Source of the DNA: Xiphophorus maculatus
Lineage: Eukaryota > Chordata > Actinopteri > Cyprinodontiformes > Poeciliidae
Direction: 5' to 3'
NCBI RefSeq assembly: GCF_002775205.1
Contig: NC_036450.1
Coordinates: forward strand, 10,644,979 to 10,708,978
DNA length: 64,000 bases
Positions 11,899 through 25,586 of the stretch are shown here, piece by piece (positions within the stretch are counted from its first letter, which is position 1; every line of letters begins with the position of its first letter). Under the pieces are notes generated by a model, which saw only the letters and a list, made by a program, of their open reading frames with translations, was not told the DNA's origin and made no database searches. The translations under genes and the position numbers were made by a program.

Positions 11899-14204
11899 GT
11901 AAGTACATCATTACTGATGAGATTGTTCACATAAATTAATGCCTGTAAGTGTTTTTATTGCCTGCTTAATGTTTTTTTTAATTATACTGTTTCAAGATTG
12001 TATGGTTGAATAAGTAGCATTAAAAACTTCAAATGATTTTTAAAAATATTAATGCAGTAATGAATGGGGTTTTTTTCACTTCATCTTCTTGGCTTTATAG
12101 TCTGAGAAACTCAAAACTTTAGAAAAGAAGTTTGTCTTTCAAGTATATTTCATTTTAGATTAAGGTCACCGTGATTTAAAAGAAAGGAATTCAAAGAAGG
12201 AATTGTTACTTCGACGCTGCTGTTGAAATAATATGTTACACCTTCAGCATAATTCAGCAGTTTTGTATTTGGCAAAGCGTTGCCGCTTGTTTATCTCATA
12301 ATCTCAAATTGTGGTGATAAACTGTATCCTTGAGCATAAAGATCAATAAAATGACACCCTAAAACGCTCAATTCCCCGACTCGTACCTTTAATAAACGCG
12401 GCTTAATTGCACCTTTAGTAATCTTCCTTTTAAAGAGTGTCAATGCTGTCGTCAAGGTCAGTATCAAAACCAGATTACAGCTACTAACCTGCAGCCAAAT
12501 GTTTCTGTTACTGTGATGCAGACAGGCCACACATGGCTTCATTTAAAGGAAATTATTTATTTTTTTCAAATATAATTAACCACGTGTTCTTATAAAATGT
12601 TTTAATTTCAACTTTGTAGACTTTACACCTGATTAAATGAATTGTGTCCGTCCCTTAATAAAAAAAGACAGGATTGGCCCTTTGATTTATTCTCTAAGCA
12701 GGAGCAGGGTGCTATTATGTCAGGTGATAAAAGAAGGAGAGCGGTGATTAGAAAAGGCTGGCAGAAAAACCTTTAATCAGCCGCTTTCACTGTTGTTCTG
12801 AGCTGACACTTTGGTTCATTTTATTTGTCTGGTCCCCAAAGACCCTTGGTGGGACTCCAGCAGGGATCAACTGTTAATAAAAACTTTTTCTCAAGCTGTC
12901 AGTGAGAGCGAACTACCTCACAACAGTAATCCAGTTTGTTTTAAAAAAAAAAAAAAGAAAAGGGTCATTATTCGTCTTCTGTCATCTAAAAACGTCAGGT
13001 GAGATTTATAGGACCCATCTCAACAGAGGTTGATCTTTGTAGCCGCTTCTTTAAAGTGAACATTGCAACGCAAACTGAGCTCTCCATTAATTCAAGGTTA
13101 AAACGTTTCTAAAGATGATGATTTTAACCTAAAAAACAAGAGGATACAAATTCAATTCCTGATTAAAATACTTTGTAAAAAGAGTTTGGTTTTTCTTTTA
13201 TCTTAAAGTAAACAAGAAACCCAGTCATCCTGGTTTCACGTCATATCTGTTCCTGAGAGCCGGCGCTGCCTCCGGAAGTCTAAATCACAACACATAGCAG
13301 TGTTGTGATGGCCCAGGCAGATTACATGTCAATTAGAGAGCTTTATGGTTTCTGACACATGATTTCTGCTGCTACTCAACAGACAGTAGCCTCGTTAGAA
13401 AAGCCTTCAAATAATCACAAGTTTTATTTATGAGTGTCCTGCATGTGCAGATCACTTGACCAACGAGTCTTTTGACAAAGACTATCATTTCAGGATTGTA
13501 AAAGTCAAGAAAGCGTTCATCGTTAAATAACTCTCTGCAAAATAACCCCGAATCTTCGGATTTCTGAGACAAGCATCAAAATAAAGAAATATTTCTCACA
13601 GTTTTTCTTTCGCTTTTGATAATTGTTGTTTTTTTCTCCGTAGCTGTACGACTCTCACAACAGTAATCAGAATTTCAGCCCTCTGATTGGTATTAATAAA
13701 CAAGACTTAAATTAATTTTTTAAATCAGAATTCATAGACAGCAGCTGGAAATAACACCCTAATAGTGTTTATTACCTTAAATATGAACTTGTTTTCTTTG
13801 CATTATTTGAGGTCTGAAAGCACTGCATCTTTTTTGTGATTATGACCATTTCTCATTTTCTGCAAATAAATACTACATTTTTGCTTGCAATTTTGAAGAC
13901 ATGTCAGTAGTCTAATGTTCATTTTATTCAAACATTTACTCAAACAAATACCTATAAAAAGCTAAATCAGAGAAACTGATCTTAAGTCGTCTCTTAATTT
14001 TTTCAGGAGCTGACTATGTTTTGCAGAATACAAATATTTCCAAACTTTTGCGACATACCTTAAAGATATTGTACACAGATGAATGGTGTAAGAATCTATC
14101 ATTCTTAGATCAGAATCCTGTGTTTCTGATCTAGGAACGCAGCTGACAGCGTCTGGACCTTCTCCTTCCTCTCCTTGTGCTGCCTCCTCTTCTTCAACGA
14201 GAAC

Positions 14205-17200
14205 ATGGAGGAGGTTTCTCCAGACACGGAAACCCCGTTGGCCCCCCAACCACCCCGGCTCTTGGAGCGGCGGGTTCGCCAGCAACAGCCGGCAGTCGCC
14301 GTTCTCAAATCAAAGCTGAAAAATGGCTTGACCTGCTCTGGACCAAAGGTCCGGTCCACTCTGATGGGGTTTTTCCCCGTGGTGCGCTGGCTACCAAAAT
14401 ACAAGCTTAAAGAGTACATCTGGGGCGATGTGATGTCTGGGGTCATTATTGGGATCATTCTGATTCCACAGGCTATCGCATACTGCCTGTTAGCAGGAGT
14501 GCCACCCATTTATGGTCTGTACACCTCATTTTACGCTAATATCATCTACTTTCTCATGGGGACATCCAGACATGTGTCTGTTGGGATCTTCAGCCTCATG
14601 AGTCTCATGGTGGGACAGGTAAAGCACTGTTTCAGAGAAATGTATTTGTTCCTGAAGAGTTACAACCATTGTCACTTTTATCACGTTTTGAATATTGGCT
14701 GTTGATACTGTCTCTGTAGGTGGTGGTTAGGGAGGTTTTCCGGGCTGGTTTTGATCTCAATGAGGACTCCACACCATCTCCTCATGAACTATTTAATGAC
14801 ACGCTGGACTTGAACTTCACTCGTAAACCCGAGCTCACCGTGGAGCTGATGGGTATGCAGTTGGGGAAAGATTCCTACGCCATCACCGTCGCAGCTGCTA
14901 TTACATTTCTGGCTGGTGTCTATCAGGTAAAGGAAGGCGGGTGATTTTAAATAGTCTTATACCAAAGCCATAGTTATCTACACCCATTCAAAATGAAAAT
15001 GTATTATAAGATCCTGTTTTCTTTTGCAAAGCAAAAAAATCAACTTTTAACTGGATTAAATTATGCTATAATAACTATTATTATAAGTTCAGTCATAGAT
15101 TTCTGAAAAAATTGGGGAAAAAAACTGAATTATACCAATAACAGGGAAAGGTGGCAGTTTTAAGACAAAGTAGAGGCAGTGATATAACAACATATCTGCA
15201 AGAATTTTGTTAGCAAAACCTTAATTTGGTTCTTGAATGTAAGGTTTCGACACTTTATTCTTTAATAGTTCCTGAGACTGTTTTAGCAGTGGAATCAATA
15301 ACCTTGAATAGGTAAATACACAAAAGTCATACATAAATTGTATGCTGCTTCAACTTTGTTTTTAAGCACATATTTTGTAAATGTTTTATTTGTAAGCCTC
15401 AAGGATGAAAGATTGCTCAGAATGTCTGCTGTTTTTGTCTCCCCTCTATCAGATTTTGATGGCGGTGTTTCGGCTGGGCTTCGTCTCCATCTACCTCTCG
15501 GCCCCCATGCTCGACGGGTTTGCCACGGGAGCTTCTGTCACCATCCTAACTGTGCAGGCGAAATACCTGTTGGGTCTAAAGATTCCTCGTCATCAGGGCT
15601 ACGGGACAGTAGTCGTTACCTGGTTTAACATCTTCGCCAACATTCACAAGACCAACCTGTGTGATCTCATCACAAGTGCCATCTGCATCACAATTTTAGG
15701 TCATTCATCTGTTCTTGCATCTCAAAATCTCAGTGTTCTTGTTGAACTTTACTCTCACATGGTATAATACTAAATATTTTTATTACAGTTGCTGGAAAAG
15801 AGATCCAGGACCGCTACAAGGACCGCCTAAAGATCCCCTTACCTACAGAGCTGGTTGTCGTAGCAGGAGCTACGCTTGCTAGCCACTTTGGGGAGTTCAA
15901 TACCCGATACCACTCCAGTGTTTCCGGTCACATTCCCACAGGATTTACTCCACCTCAGGTCCCCGCATTCAGTATTATGCCACAAGTGGCACTGGATGCC
16001 ATTCCTTTGGCAGTCATTAGGTAATTTGTAACCAAACTACAAGCATGTTTGACATTAAAACGTCTCTTGTCTTGTCATTACAGACCCAATCTAGCGGTTT
16101 TATGAATTTCCAAATAAAGCAAATGTTCAACTCAATGATTTAAGTAAATTTTTCTGAAATACACAAATCCAGAATTATATTCAAAATTGCAAATCTTCTT
16201 ATTTTAATATTATAGTGACAAACTTAGATTAAATGTTTAAACCACCAATAATAAGGTGTTGAGAGAATGTGGTCACATTAGCTCAAATATTTGTGCTGGT
16301 TTCTCATTCAAAAACTAAAATTGAGCAAAAAGGTTTTGCCGGAGTGTCATTAAGTGGCCAGGAATATCTAAAATACAGTGAATGCCAGGTGCATTCTGCC
16401 AATACATTTCTCCAAAGAGTCAGTGAAGTCCATTTGGGTTCTGGGTTTGCCTGATTTCACCAACCCCACTCTTAGCCGCCAACTTATTGACTTTTTTTCT
16501 TTCAACTCTAGGATAACTTGCTGAAATACTTTTTCACAATTACTGAGCAGTTTTACTCAAATGCCTGAGAGGGAAAATAATCTTACCCTTTATGTTTGAT
16601 GGGATTTCTTGCAGTTTTGCCTTCACCGTTTCACTGTCTGAGATGTTTGCAAAAAAACATGGATATTCAGTTCGTCCCAACCAGGAGATGGTGGCCATTG
16701 GACTGTGTAATGTCGTTCCCTCCTTCTTTCACTGTTTCACCACAAGCGCTGCGCTGGCAAAAACAATGGTGAAGGATTCAACTGGATGCCAGACTCAGGT
16801 GAGTTTCAGGCCATGAAAAAAAATACAAACCTAGCGTGAATTTTGATCAAGACCGAGAAGCTAAGTCTTCTAAGCCAATAAAACCACAATCTGGATGCTG
16901 TCAAATCAATCAAATGGCTTGGATCCAAATTTAGAATCAAGAACATCAAATATTTAATTGAAAGTAGATATTTCCATACATCCAGTAAAAATAAAAATTT
17001 TCCCCTGCTGCTTGGCACTAAATCACTCTAAATGTTTTGAGTTTTAGCCTATTTTGAATTTCTAAATTTTTTTTTGTATTTGCTAAATGTCAGATTGAGA
17101 GATATGTTTTTTTCTCCTAAAATTCAGAAGTGTTTTTGAATGATGAAAATTGCTCCTGAATCAGTAACACTATCTCTGACAACATATTTAGACCACAATT

Positions 17201-18681
17201 TAAGGAAAAATATTGGTAAAAAGGTTAAGTGTATCTATGTAGTCTATTGGACTGCTCTTTCCTTATGATTACATTGTCCATTGTGAAGAGCTACTGCTTT
17301 GACCCTTGTTTAATGTTTTATTATCTGCTTGATGTTTTGAGATGTAATGTCAATATTTCCACATATTGTTCTTTCCTCATGATGCAATTAATTTCATGAA
17401 ATTCTCCAGTTCCTCGGACAGCAAAACATTACCAACAACATCTTTCCAGCCCCTTACTTTCTACTTGCGATGGCGTTCTCAGGCTTAGAATCTGACGCTG
17501 CTATATTTTGATTTTTTCAGGTATCGAGTCTGATCAGTGCCCTTGTCGTCCTTCTTGTCCTCCTCTTCTTCGCTCCATACTTTCAAGCACTTCAGAAATG
17601 TGTCCTTGCTTGCATCATCATTGTGAGCCTTCGGGGAGCACTGAGGAAGTTCAGGGATGTACCGGCTAAGTGGCGAGCCAGTCGAATGGACACCATTGTT
17701 TGGCTGGTTGCCATGTCAGCCACAGCTCTGATCAGCGTGGAGCTAGGGTTGCTTGTTGGCATTGTCTTTTCAATGAGCTGCATCATCTATAAAACTCAGA
17801 ACCCAAAGGTTAGTAAGTTGATAGATATCCTAGAACATTGGTCGTGTTCTCCAGTTTTTAAGGGCCGGTGTCCAGGAACTTTTAGATGTTCCTGTTTCAA
17901 TGCACCTGAATCAAATGATTGGGTCAATAGCATGACTGTATGCCAAGAAGGTAGTTCAGATTATTTGATTCAGATGTGTAGGACAAGGAATGCTTCTTAA
18001 AGTTGTTGGACATTGACTAGAGTTTGAAAACCATGTACTAAACATTAAAGATGACACGTTTACAAAATGATACCATAACTGCCACGATCTAATGTTTGTT
18101 TTCAGGTCTCCCTCCTTGGCCGGGTCAACGACATTGATCTGTATGAGGATGTGGAGGAGTACAAGAATCTAATAGCCCCAAGTCGGGTTAAGATCTTCCG
18201 TTTCCAGGCTCCTCTGTACTTTGCCAATAAGAACTCTTTCCTCAAATCCCTCTACAAAGCTGTCGGAGTCGAACCTTTCTTGGAGCTCACAAAGAGGAAA
18301 AAGGCAGAGAAGAAGGAAAAAGACAAGTCCAAAAAGCAAGCCAAGACAAATGGGGAGACAACCAACTTTGATGTCTTTGTGGGGCTTGTCCAAAAAGAAT
18401 TAGAGTTCCACACTATAGTTTTAGACTGCTCAGCCATCCCTTTCATTGACTCAACAGGCATGGCCACTTTCAAAACGTTGGTTAAGGAATATGAAGAGAT
18501 CGGTGTAAGTGTGCTTCTTGCATGCTGCAACACCTCAGTCATCGATGTTCTCCAGAAGGAAGAATTCTTTGGGAAGAATAACAAAGACATAAGTAGCCTG
18601 TTGTTTTATACAGTTCATGCTGCTGTTCTTCATGCAAACAGAGCAGCAGAAGAAAAGAAGGCTGAGGACTCTGTGGTGTAG
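14205..18681 (+). CDS. slc26a1: Solute carrier 26 sulfate/anion exchanger, SLC26A1-like
   Basis: Seven coding exons: 14205-14618, 14720-14926, 15453-15699, 15789-16020, 16615-16798, 17521-17808, 18106-18681, joined by GT-AG introns in consistent phase, giving 715 aa. Family knowledge: SLC26A1 (SAT-1) exchanges sulfate, oxalate and bicarbonate at epithelial plasma membranes. Seen: a cytosolic N-terminus (1-70); the SLC26 signature near 101-123 (YGLYTSF then MGTSRH); two N-glycosylation sequons in the next loop (N164 in NDT, N170 in NFT); hydrophobic transport segments to about 520; a C-terminal STAS domain (about 540-705) with [12 protein letters not shown]; a lysine-rich insertion near 583-605; and a C-terminal SVV that fits a class I PDZ ligand. 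ATG 14205 gives the expected N-terminus. SLC26A2 is the nearest alternative, but the loop and STAS wording fits SLC26A1 better. Tail-to-tail with paqr3. Confidence 0.9.
17830..18030. repeat. Fold-back miniature element in slc26a1 intron 7
   Basis: The left part (ggccggtgtccaggaactttt, split here as 'ggccggtgtcc' and 'aggaactttt') is mirrored by the right part ending 'aaagttgttggac'. Inner arms 'cacctgaatcaaatgatt' (from about 17903) and 'ttatttgattcagatgtg' (near 17960) are near-perfect inverted copies. I recognise the phrase order as a common teleost fold-back repeat. Boundaries are approximate. Confidence 0.6.
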
Positions 18682-20265
18682 ATTGACAGGAGGAAATGGT
18701 TATTTTCCTTTCGTCTACATGCTTAAAAGTGATTGTAATAAGGGTGCATTGGATAGCGCTGAAAGAAGAACAGAGAAACTTTGTTCATAAAACAAAAAGG
18801 TACAAAGAGTAGACTTAGCAGAATGAAGAATGTGTGCATATAATTGTATCCCCTGGAGTAATAATGAATGATGCTTTTTTGGGGATAAATTTGAAGGTCC
18901 AAAGAACTGGTTTGTAAAAAGCCAGCAAATATATATAATGATGAACAAACTGTGTTTGAGAAATTCCCCTCAATATTAAATTTCTATTTTTCTAAAATGT
19001 GACTGAAAGTTGGAAGGGAAAGTGATTAAAATAATTTCACTAGTAGCAGTTAAATCTGTCAGTGTGTTTTGGTTCACCAGGTTTCGACTTTTGCTCTCTT
19101 TTTCTGCATTGTTACAGATTTTAATCTATTACCTACACAACGGACTGAGTCACTGGTGGAATATTATGTCGCTTTCTCCCATGGAGTCTCTCCTTCCTTC
19201 CTTCCTTTCTGCACAAGGGAAAGGAACTCAACTAAAGGCCAAGCCAAACACACCCATGGCTTTATACCCAAGAGAGTGCCTGTGCATTATTTTTAAATGT
19301 TAAGTGTAGATGTGTTCAACGTTTTTATGAAGTCTGACTAGACGTGTTTTGGAATTGCTTTAGGAATCTTATCAAAGCATTAAAAGAGGTATTAAAACAG
19401 ATATAGCACTCTTGAGTTTCTGAAGGAAAGCTTGTTTAACCTAACTTGATCCTTGTTGGAAATATGTTCAGGTAGGAGTGAGTGGCTTTCGTTATTGATT
19501 TATGAGTTTTCCATCAACACTTGTGGAAAAATAAAAGCAATTTAGAGAGAACATACAAAGTCCATATAGTCTTTACTCCACACCTCCAGAGTCCAGACTT
19601 GTAAATTTAGCCACCATTTCCTTACGTGCCAACTGTCGCTTTTGCTATAAATCATTTCTTAAAGGCTGGTTAAACTCTTCCTGACTAGCGGAAGAGAACA
19701 AGGACTTTGCTCGTCCTGAGAACCTTGCATTTAGAAAACGGGTCAGTAGAACACACTTGTGCACATACCCTGTTCTGAACAGTCAGCAGGAACTATAAAA
19801 AAAGGTTTGAGTATTAGATCGTTTGGTGCTTTTAAAATGTTTTGAATTTTTACTAAAGAATCCAGTGGCAGCAGGTGATGTCTCCAGAGTATTTTGTAAA
19901 ATCTTTTTAAACGTTTTGTTTTTTTAATCAAAAACTTTGTGACTAGTGAATAAGCTCAACCTGCTGTGTTTTATTTTTGTGTTAAACTACTGTTTTTCAT
20001 TGTCTCTTGTCCTGTTGAGATCAAGACTGACAGCACGTCTAACTGTACAATGTGAAAAACCTTACAATAATATGTAGACATGATCGTAAATATGTACTGC
20101 ATTACTATTTATATAAATTAATAAGTAAACTCTTACACACACTAATTTAATTTGTGTTTAGAGGTCTCTGTGTGTAATTGTAACATCCTTTTGTTAGCAT
20201 AGCCATTCAGGATTCAGGAAAATTTTGTAATATTCAGTACTTGGAATAAAATGAGTCCTTAGTAA
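18682..20265 (+). other. slc26a1: slc26a1 3' untranslated region
   Basis: No gene-like ORF follows the TAG stop. A consensus AATAAA at 20245-20250 is the likely distal poly(A) signal; another AATAAA at 19530-19535 could end a shorter transcript. A shared 3' UTR of up to 1.6 kb is inferred. Confidence 0.5.
20245..20250 (+). promoter_or_regulatory. slc26a1: Poly(A) signal, slc26a1
   Basis: AATAAA on the coding strand about 1.56 kb after the stop, followed by T/G-rich sequence. An alternative is at 19530-19535. Confidence 0.5.
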
Positions 20266-22254
20266 AGCAAGTGTATGAGTCTGGGCTCTTTTATTAAAGG
20301 GGGTTCCTCAGTATTTTGCAATTTGGATAAAATATGGGGGCAACAGGTATTTCCATCGTCAGTTAGAGTATATCTGATATATATTTATTTGTGTAGTTTA
20401 CCCACTGCTCACTGAATGATATCCCTTTTTCAAAACACTCTCTCTGAACCCAAGAAATGCTTGAGAGTGAAAAAGCTAGTCGATCCTAAAATACTTTGTC
20501 CGGTCCATTTGGCACCAACAGCCACGCTCTCTTCAAAGTCACTTAAATCCGCTGTGGGACGATCAGTTTAACAGCAATAAGCCATGTTTAGATGCCTAAA
20601 TGCTTGAACTGCTGCAGTCTTATTTTAGTATTACAAAAATAAACAAATTAAAACTCAAAATAATAAGTAGGAAGGAAAATACCACACATCCACAATCTTT
20701 CCGATAATGCATTTAAAAACAGTCAGCTGTACATAAGTAACCATTAGGTGCCGAGTTAACAACATAATCATCATACTTTCAAACACTGAAGTCATGTCTG
20801 GTGAAAATAATTCCTCCTAACCACCATCTTTTCTGACTTCAAATGAAAGGATAGGAGAAACTTTAGAAAATGTGATCCTCCAAACAGAAACCACAAACCT
20901 GTTTACAGTTTACTGACTCCAAGTATGCAGGTACTATCCAAGAGGTTCATCTTTTACTTATTAATGGTAAACAAGCTGAGAAGAAGCTCGCTGTCCACCC
21001 TTGCGGTCAATGATTGATATGCCTACGTGCAAATGTATAGCCGGTGTAATTAAAGCAACACACAGATGTAGTGAGCCTAACATTTTTACCAAGACGAGAA
21101 AGGATTGGTTATGATTAACAAAATGGCACCACGCTGAATTACAAACACGCTAATGTTTCTAGCCAAGGTTGTGTCAAACAACAACAAGATTCAGGCATAA
21201 CTCTGGTAGAAACAGTGGAGGTTCTTTAATAAATCTGGTTTTAGGAATGGTCAGCACATTTTTGTTTATCGTTTATCAATTTCAAAATTATTCAGTGTGT
21301 GTTTTGGATCAATGTCCTGATGGAACATTCAACTATATTGTGTTTCAACCATCTAACGTAAATGTCCTCATCCTGTGTCATCCCCCAGGCTGAAGCCTGT
21401 AATGAAATGGAAACAACAGAAACACCAGTGTTGCTGTTTTACACTGCCATTCACTGAGAGGGTGGTGACGGCTTCAAGTCTGACTGAAGTATGTAACTCC
21501 CCACATAGACAAATCAAACACCTTCTGCAGAAACTCAGACCAAGTTTGGGCTATTTGCCAAGATTACGAGAACTATATCTGCAAAACTCAAAACCAGGCT
21601 TTTGAAATGAAGGACACTGTACAAACTGTCAAGCATAGTGTTGGTCATGTCATAATGTGGACTAAAAGAACAATTTAAAGGAACCCTGCTATTTCCTAAA
21701 AGAAAAGTGGTCAAATACCCAGCCAGTATTGCTCAATGACAGCATAAAAATATTGTCACAGTGAAACCTGCTAAATAAAATTTAATCACACACTTAAACC
21801 TTTTTGAGAATGTCTAGATTACACAAAATCTTCAAATAAATTCAAATGTCCACTTAATTCTTCTTTTAAAATTCATTGAAGTTGTAGAGTCATTCCACCC
21901 CGGAAATAGAAACATGTGATAAGAGGTTAAATCAGCCATGTCATGCAGGAGCGAATGTGTTTAACATGCATGAAGGGAGCTGGTAGTCAGCTGATAAAAT
22001 AAAGACATATGTAATTCACAATTTTACCTCCCGCCTAAGGCTAAGAAACATGGGAAAATTAAGTTTTTGTCATCAAGTAGTAACCCTTGGACAACCAATT
22101 GTGCTTATAAACAAAGAGGGAAAACTTTATTCCTATTGAATCAAGTTAGGAACAGTATAAATAATATCATGCTTCCAACCCTTCCACTAAGACTGAGCCC
22201 AACCACCAGAAAAAGGAAGCTCATTTCAGTCACTTGTATCTGGCATCTCGTTTT

Positions 22255-22735
22255 TCTCTTTTCATGATCCATATCTCCAGGCCATAGATGAGGCTGGAAT
22301 GTAGATGAACTGGTAAACTGAGACCTGAAGTTTATAACTCAGCTCCTACCTTACAGTGACAGAGCACATTACTACAGACAAAACCCTAATCTGTCTAGCA
22401 ATCGTCTGTTTTATGCTTCCATCACTGACGCATAAAACACTGAGATACTAGAACAACTTCGATTGCATGAGAGACTGAGAAGTCCACCGTTTTTCAGTTG
22501 AGTACCAAGAGTTCAAACTTGGAAGAGGTTACTGTCTTTCTGGCTGAAAAACATTGTTTTTGATGTTATGGCTCTAGATGCAAAGGGAAATGCATCATCT
22601 GCAAAAAGCACATGAGACTTCTAGGCTTTCCAATCTGGACATCCTCGTCACCATGACTATGATTTAAGATCCTGTCTATATCTCAAACAGCATCTCTGAC
22701 GTTAGGGAATCCAAGTCACCAAGCAAGCCGGATTA
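22255..22735 (-). mobile_element. Decayed Rex3/RTE-like LINE reverse transcriptase fragment
   Basis: Read on the minus strand, the sequence contains the RT catalytic stretch CTTTTTGCAGATGATG (L-F-A-D-D), then phrases encoding the conserved 'TSKFE..VLN.KTVD' block, and near 22260-22330 a 'YIP-SSMAW' block. This order is that of RTE-clade elements such as fish Rex3. Many stops and shifts break the frame. It is 5'-truncated, lacks the 3' tail and is clearly dead. Boundaries are approximate. Confidence 0.75.
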
Positions 22736-25427
22736 TGGGCCATTATATGCAGACATGTTCCTGCTTTAGTTATTTATTAAAACTTTAAGTAAAACAAACC
22801 AGTAAAAAAAAGAAAACTGCCAAAATGTGAAGTCGCCGTGCAAAAAACAGTTAATCCTTATTGGTTGCAACAAAATTAGAGATCAAGTGGGAGAATGTCT
22901 CTAAAACTAAAGCTCTAGCATTTTCTGGACCATATACAGTATAACTAAATTTAAGGCCAATGCAGGAAATATCAGCAATAATGCACAACTCTTAAAACAC
23001 TGCTTCCGTATTTTAACAAAGCTTTTGTTGATTAGTACTTACAGACTAAAGATTCGAGTTCTGTCGTTCATCTCAGAATGTATTTTTACATCGTTTTGAG
23101 ACAATTCAATCTTTTAAATATGTGAAGAACATTTTCTGGGATCAAACTGTGTGTATGTGAGAACTTTCATGTTTTATATTGTCAGTGTTTTCAGAGTCCA
23201 GTAGATGTGAATGATTAGTGGACCTGAGGGAAAATTTATGTTTTTCCACAGTGAAATTTTAACATTTTTCCCACCTGTTTTTAACATCCATATATTTTGC
23301 AAATATATTAAACACATTACTGGAGTTGGCACTACTAAAAGCTAAAAGACTATTTTATAGCTTGTTTGGTATCAGAAAGCTTTGAGAAACTTTTCATCCT
23401 CCTAAGATATACCCTCAGTTCTTCGTAGTTTAGTCTCTTTTATGGAGTTATCTTTACAAAGATTTACTCTGCAATTTCTAAAGGAAACACCTAAATTTTT
23501 CTAAGTACCTCGTAACTTGAAGTAACTCTTTATAATGTGAATCTTTAGGTAAACAACTCCAAATATGTTGTTTACTCAAAGATAAGGCAAAACCTAAAAC
23601 CTGAAATCACCCGTTTCAGTTCTGCCCTCTGCTGTTCAACAATGGAGCCACAGTCTTGTTGAAACCAACAATAAGGTGGAAGATTTATTTTATTTTATTT
23701 TTAGACAAAAGAACAGTTCTGAGACCCATACTTTAGTTCTTTAACACTTTATTTGCTCAAATGTTCAAAAAAATATCTTTTCACAGATGAAGTGAAACAA
23801 ATGTTCATCTCATCTCATTGGTCAGTGCTTTTTTCATCATAATACCACAAGGAAAACATAAACACCCAAGAGAACATTCAAGAAAAAAATTGCATTGTAT
23901 GGGGAGACAGTTGTTTATTTTGGTATCTGTCCATGAATTCAGTTCTGCAGTCGGCAGCAGTAAGAGCTTTTTATGGTGCATTCATTTTCATGTTTTTTAA
24001 ATTAAAGAAACATTTTGCTCTAGTTTGTGAGAAACAGTAAAAACACAGCACAGTTACTCAAAGATAAGGCAAATGAAACACAAACAGGGCTAAAATGTGC
24101 AAAAATAAAATCATTTAATGCTTGTTCTAATAACAGATCTCCTTTTATGCAAGAACAAAAAAATAATGAACATAAGTAGTTTCCATTTTCTACTGGCCTC
24201 ATTCAAGCAACAATAAGGAAACAAACAAGTTTTATAAAGGGGAAACTAAAGGATTTTAGAGGCTGTAAAGTAAATTCAATTATCTTTAAGAGGTCCATAT
24301 TATCACAATTTATACCAATCAGCCTATAATTGCTACTTGCAAAACCAAAGAGGCTTTTATTTGTCTTCTGGGCTCCATTTACCTTGCAGATGAACACATA
24401 AATAAGCTGCTGGACACACAAAACATGTCCTACCACACCTGATCTTTTTGATTTTGTCCGTATTTTGATTAAGATGTGTTTGTATTTTTGTTTAACTCAG
24501 CACAGACAGATCACAATGAAAACCCCGAGATTTAAATCAACAAAACTTCCATCAGCTTTTCAAGCAGAGTAAAGATTTCAGTGCGGTTCTCCATTGGTAT
24601 ATTTCTGTGTTAATCTTAAATACTATAATGATTGGTCGTTTACATTCATAATCTGTTATTTCAGTAATCTTGATAAAACTTTAACCAATTCTAAAAAATA
24701 TTCTTCAGTTTGCAACTTAAACACAAAAGGATGAACAGCTAAGGTTCGTGCATATACATAATTGAACTGGACTTAAAGTGCAAACATGCAATTAAAATGA
24801 TCTTTTTGAAGTTATCCAAGTTACAGTTGTTATTAAAGATCAATATTGTACATTCCTCCATGCAAGCACAATCCAGAGGATATTACATCAACATATACTG
24901 TACTTGGCAGTAGAGGAAAATAAAAAAATAGACTCTTATCATCATGCCCTGCTCATATTTAAGCGATTACCTTAGAGTGATTGTTGTGTTCATTAGGTTA
25001 CAGCTGAATTGTGAAAAGAAAAACAAAAAAACTAAGCAAAATTACAGCATCAGTCTGGTTTGATTATCAGTGATCATTCTGCTCTGTGGTTGACTCTGTT
25101 GCTCATGATTTATCCTAAGGAGGTAGGACTAAGTATAAAAACAAGAACAGCAACTAAAACAATTCTTTCAGATCTAATGCCGTCACACATAATTTGTTTT
25201 TCCACAGGGAATATATGAGACACACAAAAAAGAAAAACACATTTTTGTCACATTTTTGATTTGATTTTTTTGATTTTAAGAGGACATGTACAGCCATATT
25301 TCACTAATAAAATTCATTTCCGCTCTCACTAGGAGAAGACATTTGTGTTTACAAGTTTCTCACATGTGAATAGGTGTAAACATTAATGCCTGGAATGAAA
25401 CAGACACTCTCATGTGTTGTTAATGTT

Positions 25428-25442
25428 ATCGCCACCTACTGG
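25428..25442 (-). promoter_or_regulatory. CTCF-like motif
   Basis: On the minus strand CCAGTAGGTGGCGAT matches 14 of 15 core positions. It lies beyond the inferred 3' end of paqr3. Binding is inferred only. Confidence 0.4.
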
Positions 25443-25580
25443 CACTCTATGGGTGTTTCAGCAATTTGGTTAAAAATTTTTAATCCGTGTGAATTGAGAC
25501 TTATTTATATAGACTTATATATAAGACTCACTTACTTTTAGAAATGGAAGCAAAATAGTAGAACAGTCAGGAACGACGTC

Positions 25581-25586
25581 TTTATT
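25581..25586 (-). promoter_or_regulatory. paqr3: Candidate poly(A) signal, paqr3
   Basis: TTTATT on the plus strand is AATAAA on the coding strand, about 670 nt beyond the paqr3 stop. A nearer ATTAAA variant lies at 26127-26132. Which is used cannot be told from sequence. Confidence 0.4.

Larger units (their letters stand above)
20266..25580. other. Intergenic between slc26a1 and paqr3
   Basis: No supportable exon on either strand. It contains one decayed LINE fragment (22255-22735) and a good CTCF-like motif (25428-25442). The remainder is AT-rich unique-looking sequence. Confidence 0.55.
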
